A stretch of DNA of 7,208 nt. Source: an uncultured Ruminococcus sp. Its GTDB lineage: Bacteria > Bacillota > Clostridia > Oscillospirales > Acutalibacteraceae. The stretch covers positions 1 through 7,208 of the forward strand of contig CADCOF010000277.1 in NCBI GenBank assembly GCA_902802975.1, in the 5' to 3' direction. Below the pieces are notes generated by a model that worked only from the letters and a program-made list of their open reading frames with translations, made no database searches and had not been told where the DNA came from. Positions 1 to 6,072 of the stretch are shown piece by piece (position 1 is the first letter of the stretch; the number at the start of each line of letters is the position of its first letter). A program made the translations under genes and the position numbers.

Positions 1-9
1 ATAGTATGT

Positions 10-40
10 TTGTAACGCAAATCCGAACCCGCGCCCAACA
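10..40 (-). repeat. partial inverted copy of the spo0A terminator region
   Basis: Positions 26-40 (aacccgcgcccaaca) match exactly the reverse complement of 7053-7067, one arm of the terminator hairpin after spo0A. The similarity extends outward: ttgtaacg at 10-17 matches the reverse complement of 7077-7084, with an 8- versus 9-base imperfect spacer. The second hairpin arm is missing here (aaaatgaaac follows), so it should not act as a terminator by itself. It looks like a truncated copy of a dispersed element. Confidence 0.6.
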
Positions 41-63
41 AAAATGAAACCGTGGCATGCCCG

Positions 64-210
64 GCGGCGTGCCGCCGCTCCCGGTTCCGTCGAGCTTTAT
101 GCGGCGTGCTGCCGCTCCCGGTTCCGTCCAACTGTATGCGGCATGCTGCCGCTCCCGGTTCCGTCCAACTGTATGCGGCATGCTGCCGCTCCCGGTTCCG
201 TCCAACTGTA
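64..210 (+). repeat. 37-bp tandem repeat array with a hairpin in each unit
   Basis: Units start at 74, 111, 148 and 185, exactly 37 bp apart. Units 2 and 3 (111-147 and 148-184) are identical, unit 1 differs at four positions, and unit 4 stops after 26 bp at 210. At each junction lies a GC-rich inverted repeat, gcggca-tgc-tgccgc, at 138-152 and 175-189. The version at 64-78 is gcggcg-tgc-cgccgc and the one at 101-115 is gcggcg-tgc-tgccgc. Each unit also carries gttccgtccaac, apparently a degenerate form of the GTTCG-N4-CGAAC hairpin seen at 6997-7010. There are no unique spacers, so it is not a CRISPR array. A single related copy sits after spo0A. Confidence 0.9.
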
Positions 211-217
211 TTTTTAA

Positions 218-242
218 CGAAAGCTTTCGCCGCGTTTGCGGC
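218..242. repeat. two adjacent small palindromes
   Basis: cgaaagctttcg (218-229) is a perfect 12-bp palindrome. It runs straight into a 5-bp stem with a 4-base loop, gccgc-gttt-gcggc (229-242), followed by the AT-rich ttaattatatt. It lies just past the tandem array and could be a weak transcription end or another repeat remnant. No function can be assigned. Confidence 0.4.
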
Positions 243-290
243 TTAATTATATTAAGTTGGGTGCAGGCTGTACAGTTCATATTTGCATAT

Positions 291-324
291 AGTTCGTGTG
301 CGAACTGTCAGCGGGCGCATGCCA
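291..324 (-). repeat. bipartite palindromic element, inverted relative to 7119-7152
   Basis: The palindrome agttcgtgtgcgaact (291-306; 6-bp stem, 4-base loop) is followed by a GC-rich segment with gcgggcgcatgcc. The first 33 bases match the reverse complement of 7120-7152 at about 29 positions, including all 16 of the palindrome. It therefore combines the two hairpin modules also seen after spo0A. The core gcgggcgcatgcc also recurs inside the 3' end of dxr (405-417). Confidence 0.75.
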
Positions 325-332
325 CTAAAGGA

Positions 333-349
333 ACCGCGCCGGGCGCGGT
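333..349 (-). terminator. possible terminator of the pyrH-dxr operon
   Basis: accgcgc (333-339) and gcgcggt (343-349) form a perfect 7-bp GC-rich stem with a 3-base loop, 20 bases beyond the dxr stop codon. On the minus strand it is followed by tcctttag, a poor U-tract. Position and stem strength suit an operon end, but the weak tail and the surrounding palindromic repeats leave the call uncertain. Confidence 0.35.
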
Positions 350-369
350 GGGGCACGCGCGCATAAAAG

Positions 370-1548
370 TTACTCAACCGAAAAATTAAAAACGCGTATT
401 GCCTGCGGGCGCATGCCCGCCGCCGTCCGCGATTGATGATCGGCTTCCAGAACGTCTTCAAGTGTTTCTATGGGCTTTACCTTCACTCTGTCGAGCGACT
501 CATACACAATATCGCCAATGTCTGTAAATTGAATTTTCCCGTCCAGAAACATTCTTACCGCCGCTTCGTTTGCCCCGTTCACTATTGCCGTCGCTGTGCC
601 GCCAAGCTTCATCGCCTTTTTGCATGCGCGCAGACACTTGAACGTCTCGTAATCAGGCTCAAAGAACGTCAGACCGCCTACCTTCGTCAGATCAAGCTGC
701 TCAACGTCACACGGGTACCGCTCGGGGTACGTGAGCGCGTATTGTATCGGTATCTTCATATCAGGTACGCCAAGCTCCGCTATTACCGCGTTGTCATTGT
801 ATTCTATCAACGAATGTATTACACTCTCACGATGAACCACAACATCAATATTGTCTACAGGAACATCAAACAGCCACCGCGCTTCGATTATCTCCAGCCC
901 CTTGTTCATCATTGTGGCGGAGTCTATCGTGATCTTCGCGCCCATGCTCCAATTCGGGTGATGAAGAGCCTGTTCTACAGTCACGTCGCGCAGCTGCTCG
1001 ATCGTCTTTCCAAAGAAAGGTCCGCCCGACGCAGTCAGGATAAGCTTTTTCAGCTGCTTTTTATCATGGCACCCCTGAAGGCACTGGAATATCGCCGAAT
1101 GCTCGCTGTCTACAGGATAAATTGAAATTCCTTTTTCTTTCGCAGCTTTCATAACAAGGCTTCCGCCCGCAACAAGAGTTTCTTTGTTCGCCAAAGCAAT
1201 GTTTTTCCCTGCCTCGATTGCCGCCAGCGTCGGTTTCAGTCCGACCATTCCGACAACCGCCGTCACAACTGTATCTGCACTTTCGATCGACGCAGCCTCA
1301 CACAGTCCGTCTGTGCCAAAAGATACCCTTGTATCCGTATCGGCTATTCTCACCTTCAAGTCGCGCGCTTTTTCCTCGCTGCCCATAACGGCAAGCGACG
1401 GCTTAAACTTGCGTATCTGCTGCTCCAGTAAGTCCGTGCTGCTGTTTGCCGTCAATGCCGAAACTTTAATTCCCAGTTTTTCGCACACTTCCAGAGTTTG
1501 TGTGCCAATAGAACCGGTGGAACCCAATAACGATATATTTTTTGTCAT
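370..1548 (-). CDS. dxr: 1-deoxy-D-xylulose 5-phosphate reductoisomerase (DXR/IspC)
   Basis: Converts 1-deoxy-D-xylulose 5-phosphate to 2-C-methyl-D-erythritol 4-phosphate with NADPH and a divalent metal, the first committed step of the MEP isoprenoid pathway, in the cytosol. Visible motifs: NADPH-binding GSTGSIG (residues 9-15), ALANKETLVAGG (118-129), metal-ligand PVDSEHS (likely D147 and E149), HPNWSMG (197-203), MMNKGLE with the third expected ligand E219, VVHRESVIHSL, GVPDMKIPIQYAL and NGANEA. Start: ATG at 1548 lies 7 bases after gaggtg; the alternative ATG at 1554 would leave only one base. That gives 392 aa, normal for the family. cdsA ends 11 bases upstream and its stop codon overlaps this Shine-Dalgarno, suggesting translational coupling. 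The last 14 or so residues (MRPQAIRVFNFSVE) fall outside the conserved family and are partly encoded by a palindromic repeat (405-420). Confidence 0.97.
   Translation of the reverse strand: MTKNISLLGSTGSIGTQTLEVCEKLGIKVSALTANSSTDLLEQQIRKFKPSLAVMGSEEKARDLKVRIADTDTRVSFGTDGLCEAASIESADTVVTAVVGMVGLKPTLAAIEAGKNIALANKETLVAGGSLVMKAAKEKGISIYPVDSEHSAIFQCLQGCHDKKQLKKLILTASGGPFFGKTIEQLRDVTVEQALHHPNWSMGAKITIDSATMMNKGLEIIEARWLFDVPVDNIDVVVHRESVIHSLIEYNDNAVIAELGVPDMKIPIQYALTYPERYPCDVEQLDLTKVGGLTFFEPDYETFKCLRACKKAMKLGGTATAIVNGANEAAVRMFLDGKIQFTDIGDIVYESLDRVKVKPIETLEDVLEADHQSRTAAGMRPQAIRVFNFSVE
405..420 (-). repeat. GCATGC-type palindrome inside the dxr 3' end
   Basis: gcgggc-gcat-gcccgc is a perfect 6-bp stem with a 4-base loop. 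Read on the minus strand in the dxr frame it encodes residues AGMRP of the C-terminal tail. The same core occurs in the intergenic element at 291-324, so the dispersed repeat appears to have been absorbed into the coding end. Confidence 0.65.
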
Positions 1549-1559
1549 AATCATTCACC

Positions 1560-2393
1560 TCATACAGGTGTTACTATAGGTAATATCATATCCATTATCA
1601 TAATAAGCGGGGCTGCAAATATTACGCTGTCAAATCTGTCAAGCATACCGCCGTGTCCCGGAATCAGCGAGCCGTAGTCCTTTATGCCGCAGCTGCGCTT
1701 TATCAATGAAAAGCTCAAGTCACCCAAGATCGAAATAACGGACACAAAAAGACCTATTATGGCGAAATTGATGTAATTAACATGATAACTATCTTTGAAT
1801 GAAATCAAAGTAAATATAACTCCTGCGATCATAGGAATAAACATGCCGGAGATAAGACCGGTAACTGCGCCCTCAACTGTCTTCTTCGGGCTTATTTTCG
1901 GGCAAAGCTTATGCTTTCCGAGCGCACTTCCTCCGAAATACGCGCCGCCGTCGGAAAACCACGGTATCGCAAGCGAGATCACTACATAAAAAAGCCCCGG
2001 TGTACCATGTTTTGTGTCAAACATATACTCTATCGACCACAGCCCCAACAGACACATTGTTGTGATAGTCAAAGCAAATGATAGATCGGGAAACTCCAGA
2101 TTCTCATGATTTACAACCATAGAGAGATATAATGCCACGATAAAACCAAAAACCAGCACCATGCACGCCGCTTTATAGCTGTAAAACAGAAAGAACAGCA
2201 CGCAGAAGATCGTACACGGCAGAAGCATTGTGAGTTTTTTGTTAAGCTTTTTTGCCGAAAGCCCCTCCACAATGCACATAACGGCGATGATCGCCAGCAC
2301 GATATCTATTATCAAAGGAAAATAAGCACCCAACGCTATGATGCCCAAAGCCAACGGAACTCCGACAGCCGTTGATATTAATCTTGCTTTCAT
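1560..2393 (-). CDS. cdsA: phosphatidate cytidylyltransferase (CDP-diacylglycerol synthase)
   Basis: Integral membrane enzyme that makes CDP-diacylglycerol from CTP and phosphatidic acid, the branch point for bacterial phospholipids. The 277-aa product has many hydrophobic helices (for example around residues 7-40, 57-92, 105-125, 133-146, 177-198, 209-226 and 256-274). Family motifs are clear: SDGGAYFGG and GKHKLCPKISPKKTVEG (147-175), then the C-terminal signature around GDLSFSLIKR..GIKDYGSLIPGHGGMLDRFDS (about 224-256) with acidic residues D225 and D252. The ATG at 2393 follows the uppS stop by 3 bases, and its Shine-Dalgarno (ggtggag) lies inside the end of uppS, so the two are probably translationally coupled. 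Length is typical. Belongs to the pyrH-frr-uppS-cdsA-dxr operon. Confidence 0.96.
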   Translation of the reverse strand: MKARLISTAVGVPLALGIIALGAYFPLIIDIVLAIIAVMCIVEGLSAKKLNKKLTMLLPCTIFCVLFFLFYSYKAACMVLVFGFIVALYLSMVVNHENLEFPDLSFALTITTMCLLGLWSIEYMFDTKHGTPGLFYVVISLAIPWFSDGGAYFGGSALGKHKLCPKISPKKTVEGAVTGLISGMFIPMIAGVIFTLISFKDSYHVNYINFAIIGLFVSVISILGDLSFSLIKRSCGIKDYGSLIPGHGGMLDRFDSVIFAAPLIMIMDMILPIVTPV

Positions 2394-2396
2394 AAC

Positions 2397-3143
2397 TTAC
2401 ACTCCACCAAATCTTCTGTTTCGCTTTGAATACTCCAAGAGAGCTTTATTGAGATGCTCGCTTGTGTAATCAGGCCACAGAACATCGTCAATGTAATATT
2501 CTGCATACGCCGACTGCCAAAGCAGAAAATTCGAGGTGCGGTGTTCGCCGCTCGGACGAATGATCAGATCGGGGTCGGGCTGCCCTTTTGTATACAAGTA
2601 GTCCGAAATAAGCTGCTCGTTTATATCGGCGGCTTTCAGCTGCCCCGATTCTATCTTTGCAGCCATTTGGCGAAAAGCGTCCGCAAGCTCGGCGCGCCCT
2701 CCATAATTCATCGCCATATTAAGCACCATTCCGTCATGAACAGCACTCGCCTCCTCGTTCTCGTCCATCAGCTTTTGCAGCTCCGGCGAAAATCTGCTTC
2801 GGTCGCCCAAAAATTTAAGCGCGATTGTATCATCTTTGAAATCATCAAGTGCTTCCTGCAAATAATCCTTAAAATAATGCATAAGCGCGTTAACTTCCTC
2901 GATAGGTCTTGACCAATTCTCGGTAGAAAATGCATACACCGTCAGATATTTTATTCCTATGTCACTGCAATAGCGGGCAATACGTCTGAAATTATCTGCG
3001 CCCGCCTTGTGTCCGGCAGTTCTTGGAAGACCTCTTTTTTTTGCCCATCTTCCGTTGCCGTCCATTATTATTCCGATATGCGTGGGAAGTTCTATCCCTG
3101 TGATATCATAATGCTCTTGTTTATTATTAGAAAATATCCCCAT
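2397..3143 (-). CDS. uppS: isoprenyl (undecaprenyl) diphosphate synthase
   Basis: cis-Prenyltransferase that extends farnesyl diphosphate with isopentenyl diphosphate to C55 undecaprenyl diphosphate, the lipid carrier for peptidoglycan and other wall polymers. With the start used here (248 aa) the active-site residues of the E. coli enzyme are all present, offset by two: D28, N30 and R32 in IMDGNGRW, R41 and H45 in PRTAGH, and R196, R202, S204 and E215 in the segment IIRPSGEHRTSNFLLWQ to YAEYY. The central AFSTENWSRP is also conserved. RPSGE replaces the more usual RTSGE. A TTG at 3149 extends the frame by two codons, but the only upstream Shine-Dalgarno-like sequence (taggt) lies 8 bases before the ATG at 3143, which fits better. 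A 71-nt gap with a hairpin separates it from frr. Confidence 0.95.
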   Translation of the reverse strand: MGIFSNNKQEHYDITGIELPTHIGIIMDGNGRWAKKRGLPRTAGHKAGADNFRRIARYCSDIGIKYLTVYAFSTENWSRPIEEVNALMHYFKDYLQEALDDFKDDTIALKFLGDRSRFSPELQKLMDENEEASAVHDGMVLNMAMNYGGRAELADAFRQMAAKIESGQLKAADINEQLISDYLYTKGQPDPDLIIRPSGEHRTSNFLLWQSAYAEYYIDDVLWPDYTSEHLNKALLEYSKRNRRFGGV

Positions 3144-3174
3144 TTTCAAATACCTATATCATAATTTGATTAAA

Positions 3175-3205
3175 CGGGGAGCGCAATGAAAGCTGCATCT
3201 CCCCG
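3175..3205 (-). terminator. hairpin between frr and uppS, possible internal (partial) terminator
   Basis: cggggag (3175-3181) and ctccccg (3199-3205) form a perfect 7-bp stem around a 17-base loop, which can itself add a gca/tgc pairing. On the minus strand the stem is followed by tttaatcaaattat. The spacing between frr and uppS (71 nt) is the longest inside the operon, and no good promoter is visible between the hairpin and uppS. The likely role is partial termination, or RNA processing or stability, that sets pyrH-frr apart from uppS-cdsA-dxr. Confidence 0.45.
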
Positions 3206-3214
3206 AAATATTAA

Positions 3215-3769
3215 TCAGATCGACATGATCTCTTTTTGCTTCTCCTCAGTCATCTTATCGATAATCTTGGTATACTTGTCGGTAAGCTCCTGAACTTTCT
3301 TTTCGCCTTTTTTCTGCTCGTCCTCGGTAATCTCGCTGCTCTTTTTGAGCTTTTTGAGGTCATCGATGGTATCTCTGCGAATGTTGCGCACATGAACCTT
3401 TTTAGCCTCGGCCATTTTTGCTATTTCCTTGCTGATTTCCTTACGCTTTTCCTCTGTCAGCGGCGGGAATACGAGCCTGATAATTTTTCCGTCGTTCTGG
3501 GGATTAATGCCGATATCAGAAGTTTGAATAGCCTTCTCGATAGCTCTCAGAATGCTTGCGTCCCACGGCTGGATTGTAAGCGTCCTCGCCTCTGTCACAG
3601 AAACAGCTGCAACACCGTTGATCGGAGTTGGCGCACCGTAGTAATCGACTCTCAGCTTATCAAGGACATTAGGGTTTGCTCTGCCTGCTCTGATCTCTCT
3701 GAACTCAATCTCCAGATGATCGACTCTTTTTCTCATGCGTTCTTCGCACTTTTTAAGCGCTTCTTTCAT
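3215..3769 (-). CDS. frr: ribosome recycling factor
   Basis: Splits post-termination ribosomal complexes together with EF-G, freeing ribosomes after each round of translation. The 184-aa length matches the family (about 185). The fold reads clearly: N-terminal helix with EIRAGRANPNVLD (25-37), the beta-rich domain II with YYGAPTPINGVAAVSV, LTIQPWD and INPQNDGKIIRLVFPPLTEEKR, then the long C-terminal helices rich in Lys and Glu, including the conserved VRNIRRD segment. The ATG at 3769 has a perfect aggagg (3779-3784) 9 bases upstream. pyrH ends 21 bases upstream, so the two genes are closely linked, as in Bacillus and many other bacteria. Confidence 0.97.
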   Translation of the reverse strand: MKEALKKCEERMRKRVDHLEIEFREIRAGRANPNVLDKLRVDYYGAPTPINGVAAVSVTEARTLTIQPWDASILRAIEKAIQTSDIGINPQNDGKIIRLVFPPLTEEKRKEISKEIAKMAEAKKVHVRNIRRDTIDDLKKLKKSSEITEDEQKKGEKKVQELTDKYTKIIDKMTEEKQKEIMSI

Positions 3770-3790
3770 AAATGATATCCTCCTGTATTA

Positions 3791-4498
3791 TCAATTTTCA
3801 ACAACTGTTCCGACATTTTCGCCGCAAACAGCTTTTACAATATTATCGGGGTCGTCAAGGCTGAACACCAATATCGGCAATCCGTTGTCCATACAAAGAG
3901 CTGCCGCCGTGCCGTCCATAACCTGAAGTCCTTTGTCAAGCACCTCTTTAAACGTGATTCTGTCATATTTCACAGCCGTGGGGTCTTTGTGCGGGTCTGC
4001 CGAATAAACTCCGTCAACCATTGTCGCTTTGAGCATGATATCCGCCTGAATTTCAACTGCTCTCAGTGCCGCGCCCGTATCCGTTGAGAAAAACGGACTT
4101 CCTGTACCGCAGCCAAAAATTACGACCTTACCTTTTTTTAGGTGACTAACGGCTTTTTCGGTTACGTACAACTCAGCCATCTGCGGCATTGAAACGGCGG
4201 TCTGCACCCTCGCCTCAACGCCCATGCTTTCGAGAGTATCCGCAATACCCAAGCAGTTGATCACAGTCGCAAGCATTCCCATATGATCTGCGCGTACTCT
4301 GTCCATCTTGCCGCTGCTTCTGCCGCGCCAAAAATTACCGCCGCCAACCACAACAGCTACTTCAACGCCCATTTCGGACAATGATTTTATGGGCTGACAA
4401 TAACGCTCCACTATATCGAAATCGATTCCCGTGCCTTTTTCGCCCGCAAGAGCCTCACCGCTGAGCTTCAAAAGCACTCTTTTATATATAGGTGTCAT
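3791..4498 (-). CDS. pyrH: uridylate kinase (UMP kinase)
   Basis: Phosphorylates UMP to UDP with ATP; bacterial UMP kinases are hexamers of the amino-acid-kinase fold, commonly controlled by GTP and UTP. Motifs in order: KLSGEAL (11-17), [11 protein letters not shown], the helix [43 protein letters not shown] (nucleotide and UMP pocket), [12 protein letters not shown] and the C-terminal [13 protein letters not shown]. Start: a GTG at 4504 extends the frame by two codons but lies only 2 bases from the Shine-Dalgarno; the ATG at 4498 sits 8 bases from aagaggag and is preferred, giving 235 aa. It is the first gene of the minus-strand operon, directly behind a sigma-A-type promoter; tsf, its usual upstream neighbour, is absent and a divergent sporulation gene takes its place. 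Confidence 0.97.
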   Translation of the reverse strand: MTPIYKRVLLKLSGEALAGEKGTGIDFDIVERYCQPIKSLSEMGVEVAVVVGGGNFWRGRSSGKMDRVRADHMGMLATVINCLGIADTLESMGVEARVQTAVSMPQMAELYVTEKAVSHLKKGKVVIFGCGTGSPFFSTDTGAALRAVEIQADIMLKATMVDGVYSADPHKDPTAVKYDRITFKEVLDKGLQVMDGTAAALCMDNGLPILVFSLDDPDNIVKAVCGENVGTVVEN

Positions 4499-4506
4499 TT
4501 CCACTA

Positions 4507-4514
4507 CTCCTCTT
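4507..4514 (-). promoter_or_regulatory. ribosome binding site of pyrH (decides the start)
   Basis: Read on the minus strand, aagaggag ends 8 bases before the ATG at 4498 but only 2 bases before the GTG at 4504. The spacing rules in favour of the ATG. Confidence 0.75.
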
Positions 4515-4537
4515 ACTGTAAAAAATTTACTAAATAT

Positions 4538-4566
4538 ATTCTACAATAAAAAGAACGATATGTAAA
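4538..4566 (-). promoter_or_regulatory. sigma-A-type promoter of the pyrH operon
   Basis: On the minus strand, -35 TTTACA (4561-4566) and -10 TAGAAT (4538-4543) are separated by exactly 17 bases; each box has a single mismatch to TTGACA and TATAAT. Transcription would start near 4531, leaving a leader of about 30 nt that includes the pyrH Shine-Dalgarno. This supports pyrH as the first gene of the operon. Confidence 0.75.
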
Positions 4567-4644
4567 GATGAAAACTATGAATTTTATTAAATTTTAAATT
4601 CGGAAAAAATTTGTTTTATACAAGCCGAATTTTTCAATAGATTT

Positions 4645-4653
4645 TTTGTCAAA
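4645..4653 (+). promoter_or_regulatory. candidate Spo0A box
   Basis: tttgtcaaa matches the Spo0A-box consensus TTTGTCRAA at every position. It lies about 80 bases upstream of the pyrH -35 box and about 200 bases before spoIVB, two genes from spo0A itself. The region is AT-rich, so a chance match is possible; there is no second box in tandem. Confidence 0.4.
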
Positions 4654-4667
4654 AACAGAACAAACTA

Positions 4668-4710
4668 TTATGAGTGTGGAGTTTTGAGATTAAAAACTTT
4701 TTACTCATAA
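4668..4710. other. 43-nt imperfect hairpin in the divergent region
   Basis: ttatgagt (4668-4675) pairs with actcataa (4703-4710), and inside it agtttt (4680-4685) pairs with aaaact (4693-4698). Four bases on each side between the stems (gtgg and tttt) could form mostly G-U pairs, and the loop has 7 bases. An alternative partner for one arm exists: 4674-4688 matches the reverse complement of 4778-4792 at 12 of 15 positions. No gene ends here, so it is not an ordinary terminator. It may be an operator or a leader RNA structure. Confidence 0.4.
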
Positions 4711-4792
4711 CAAAAACCAAAGTATCAAACAGAAGTTTTATCGGGAAAGAAAGTCCCGCAACCAAAATAACTCCGCTCTCAACTCTCAACAC

Positions 4793-4823
4793 TGAAAAAA
4801 GATTTATGTCGTTTACCATAAAT
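4793..4823 (+). promoter_or_regulatory. weak sigma-G-like promoter of spoIVB
   Basis: tgaaaa (4793-4798) resembles the sigma-G -35 TGAATA, and cataaat (4817-4823) resembles the -10 CATACTA, with 18 bases between them. The start would fall near 4830, just ahead of the agaggag ribosome binding site. B. subtilis spoIVB is transcribed in the forespore by sigma-G (and earlier sigma-F), so this class is expected, but the match is imperfect. Confidence 0.35.
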
Positions 4824-4854
4824 GCAAACTAAACAAAGAGGAGTTTGATCAATC

Positions 4855-6072
4855 ATGAAATCACCAATAAAAATAATTTATTCAATATTATCAATAATAT
4901 GTTTTATGATATTATCATTGTGTGCTTATTTTCAGTTAAATATTCCCGATGAGATCACAACTTACACAGGAGAAAAAGTGACAATAAATAATTACACTAC
5001 TCTTTCGCAGCGCGATACATCAAAAAACGCCGCGCCTGCAAACAGCATGCTGCACAGCGAACCACGCCGCGCAGAGGCTCGTCTGTTCGGTCTTATTCCT
5101 GTAAAAGATGTGGAAATACTTACCGTTAACAGAAAATACGTTGCGCTGAGCGGCGCCCTTTTTGGCATAAAGCTATACACAAAAGGTGCCGCAGTAATAG
5201 AATGCTGCCTGATAAAGACGCCCTACGGGGTGAGAAATCCCGGACGCGAAGCGGGACTTTCTCCCGGCGATACGCTGCTTGAGATAGACGGCATAAAAAT
5301 CAGCTCCTGTGAACAAGTCGAACGCATTGTGGCGTCAAGCGACCATGATATTTTTCATATTAAGTATATTCGCAATAACAATGAGTATTATTCCGATATT
5401 GCAAGCGAAATGCAAAACGGCTCAAGGCAGCTGGGCATGTGGATCAGAGACAGTGCGGCGGGTCTTGGCACTATGACATTTTTTGATCCTGAAAGCGGCG
5501 GTTTTGCGGCACTTGGTCACGGTATCTGCGACAGTGACACAGGCGCACTTCTCACTTTGAAACAAGCGCAGGTAACTAATGTTGAAGTTGCAGGTATAAC
5601 GAAAGGCAGCGCGGGAACGCCCGGAAGTATAAACGGCTACTTTTCCGACTCCTATGCTTTTGGCGTTGTTCTTTTGAACAGTGAATGCGGCATATACGGA
5701 GCAGCAGACAACAATATTATTTACAGTAATAATGAAAATACAGTACCGCTGGCTGCACCAAACGAAGTAAAACGAGGTTATGCGCAGATTCTCTGCTCGC
5801 TTGACGGAGGCGAACCGACCCTATATGATATCAAGATCACTAAAATAAGCATTAGCAGTGACACTCCGACAAAGAATCTCAATATAACTGTTACCGACCC
5901 GCGTCTGATCGAAAAAACAGGCGGCATAATTCAAGGCATGAGCGGGTGTCCCATATTACAAAACGGTAAACTTGTAGGTGCGGTCACTCATGTCACGCTA
6001 ACAAATCCCGCCAAAGGTTATGGTATCTTTGCTCAAAAAATGTATGATGAAATGGAGAAAGCACAGAATTGA
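4855..6072 (+). CDS. spoIVB: SpoIVB serine peptidase (family S55)
   Basis: Forespore-made protease secreted toward the space between the two sporulation membranes. In Bacillus it cleaves SpoIVFA, releasing the SpoIVFB protease that processes pro-sigma-K. The 405-aa product has an N-terminal membrane anchor (about 6-26), a PDZ domain (about 105-185, with GREAGLSPGDTLLEIDGIKI) and a C-terminal S55 peptidase domain. The predicted triad is complete: H222 in ALGHGIC, D348 in TVTDPRL and S363 in QGMSGCP. The Asp-Ser spacing of 15 equals that of B. subtilis D363 and S378. The residue after SG is Cys where Bacillus has Ser. The start has agaggag 11 bases upstream. spo0A follows after 131 bases, the conserved arrangement in endospore formers; in Bacillus recN precedes it, here the pyrH operon diverges. 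Confidence 0.96.
   Translation: MKSPIKIIYSILSIICFMILSLCAYFQLNIPDEITTYTGEKVTINNYTTLSQRDTSKNAAPANSMLHSEPRRAEARLFGLIPVKDVEILTVNRKYVALSGALFGIKLYTKGAAVIECCLIKTPYGVRNPGREAGLSPGDTLLEIDGIKISSCEQVERIVASSDHDIFHIKYIRNNNEYYSDIASEMQNGSRQLGMWIRDSAAGLGTMTFFDPESGGFAALGHGICDSDTGALLTLKQAQVTNVEVAGITKGSAGTPGSINGYFSDSYAFGVVLLNSECGIYGAADNNIIYSNNENTVPLAAPNEVKRGYAQILCSLDGGEPTLYDIKITKISISSDTPTKNLNITVTDPRLIEKTGGIIQGMSGCPILQNGKLVGAVTHVTLTNPAKGYGIFAQKMYDEMEKAQN

Larger units (their letters stand above)
1..369. other. gene-free, repeat-rich intergenic region downstream of dxr
   Basis: No credible gene lies here. Two overlapping plus-strand frames (from 52 and from 57) are open only because they run through a GC-rich tandem repeat; their products are low-complexity Arg/Pro/Ser peptides with no ribosome binding site worth the name. 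The stretch holds, in order: a segment resembling the spo0A terminator in inverted orientation (10-40), a 37-bp tandem array (64-210), two small palindromes (218-242), a bipartite palindromic element (291-324) and a GC-rich hairpin (333-349) that may end the dxr transcript. In Bacillus the gene after dxr is the site-2 protease gene rasP/rseP; nothing like it is visible in these 369 bases. Confidence 0.75.
4499..4854. other. divergent control region between pyrH and spoIVB
   Basis: An AT-rich 356-base stretch without a supported gene, from which the operon to the left and spoIVB to the right are transcribed in opposite directions. It contains the pyrH promoter (4538-4566), a Spo0A-box match (4645-4653), a long imperfect hairpin (4668-4710), a small hairpin cggga-N7-tcccg (4742-4758) and a weak sigma-G-like promoter with the spoIVB ribosome binding site (agaggag, 4837-4843, 11 bases before the ATG). 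No tRNA or recognisable riboswitch was seen. Confidence 0.7.

Noticed and set aside
64..210. CRISPR array
   Set aside because: The 37-bp units are directly adjacent with no spacers, and no cas gene is present.
52..389. Overlapping plus-strand open frames of 64 and 110 codons
   Set aside because: They run through the 37-bp tandem repeat, give low-complexity Arg/Pro/Ser peptides and have no ribosome binding site; the repeat length shifts frame with each unit.
433..1125. 230-codon plus-strand open frame inside dxr
   Set aside because: It is antisense to a strongly conserved dxr, and its product resembles no family I recognise.
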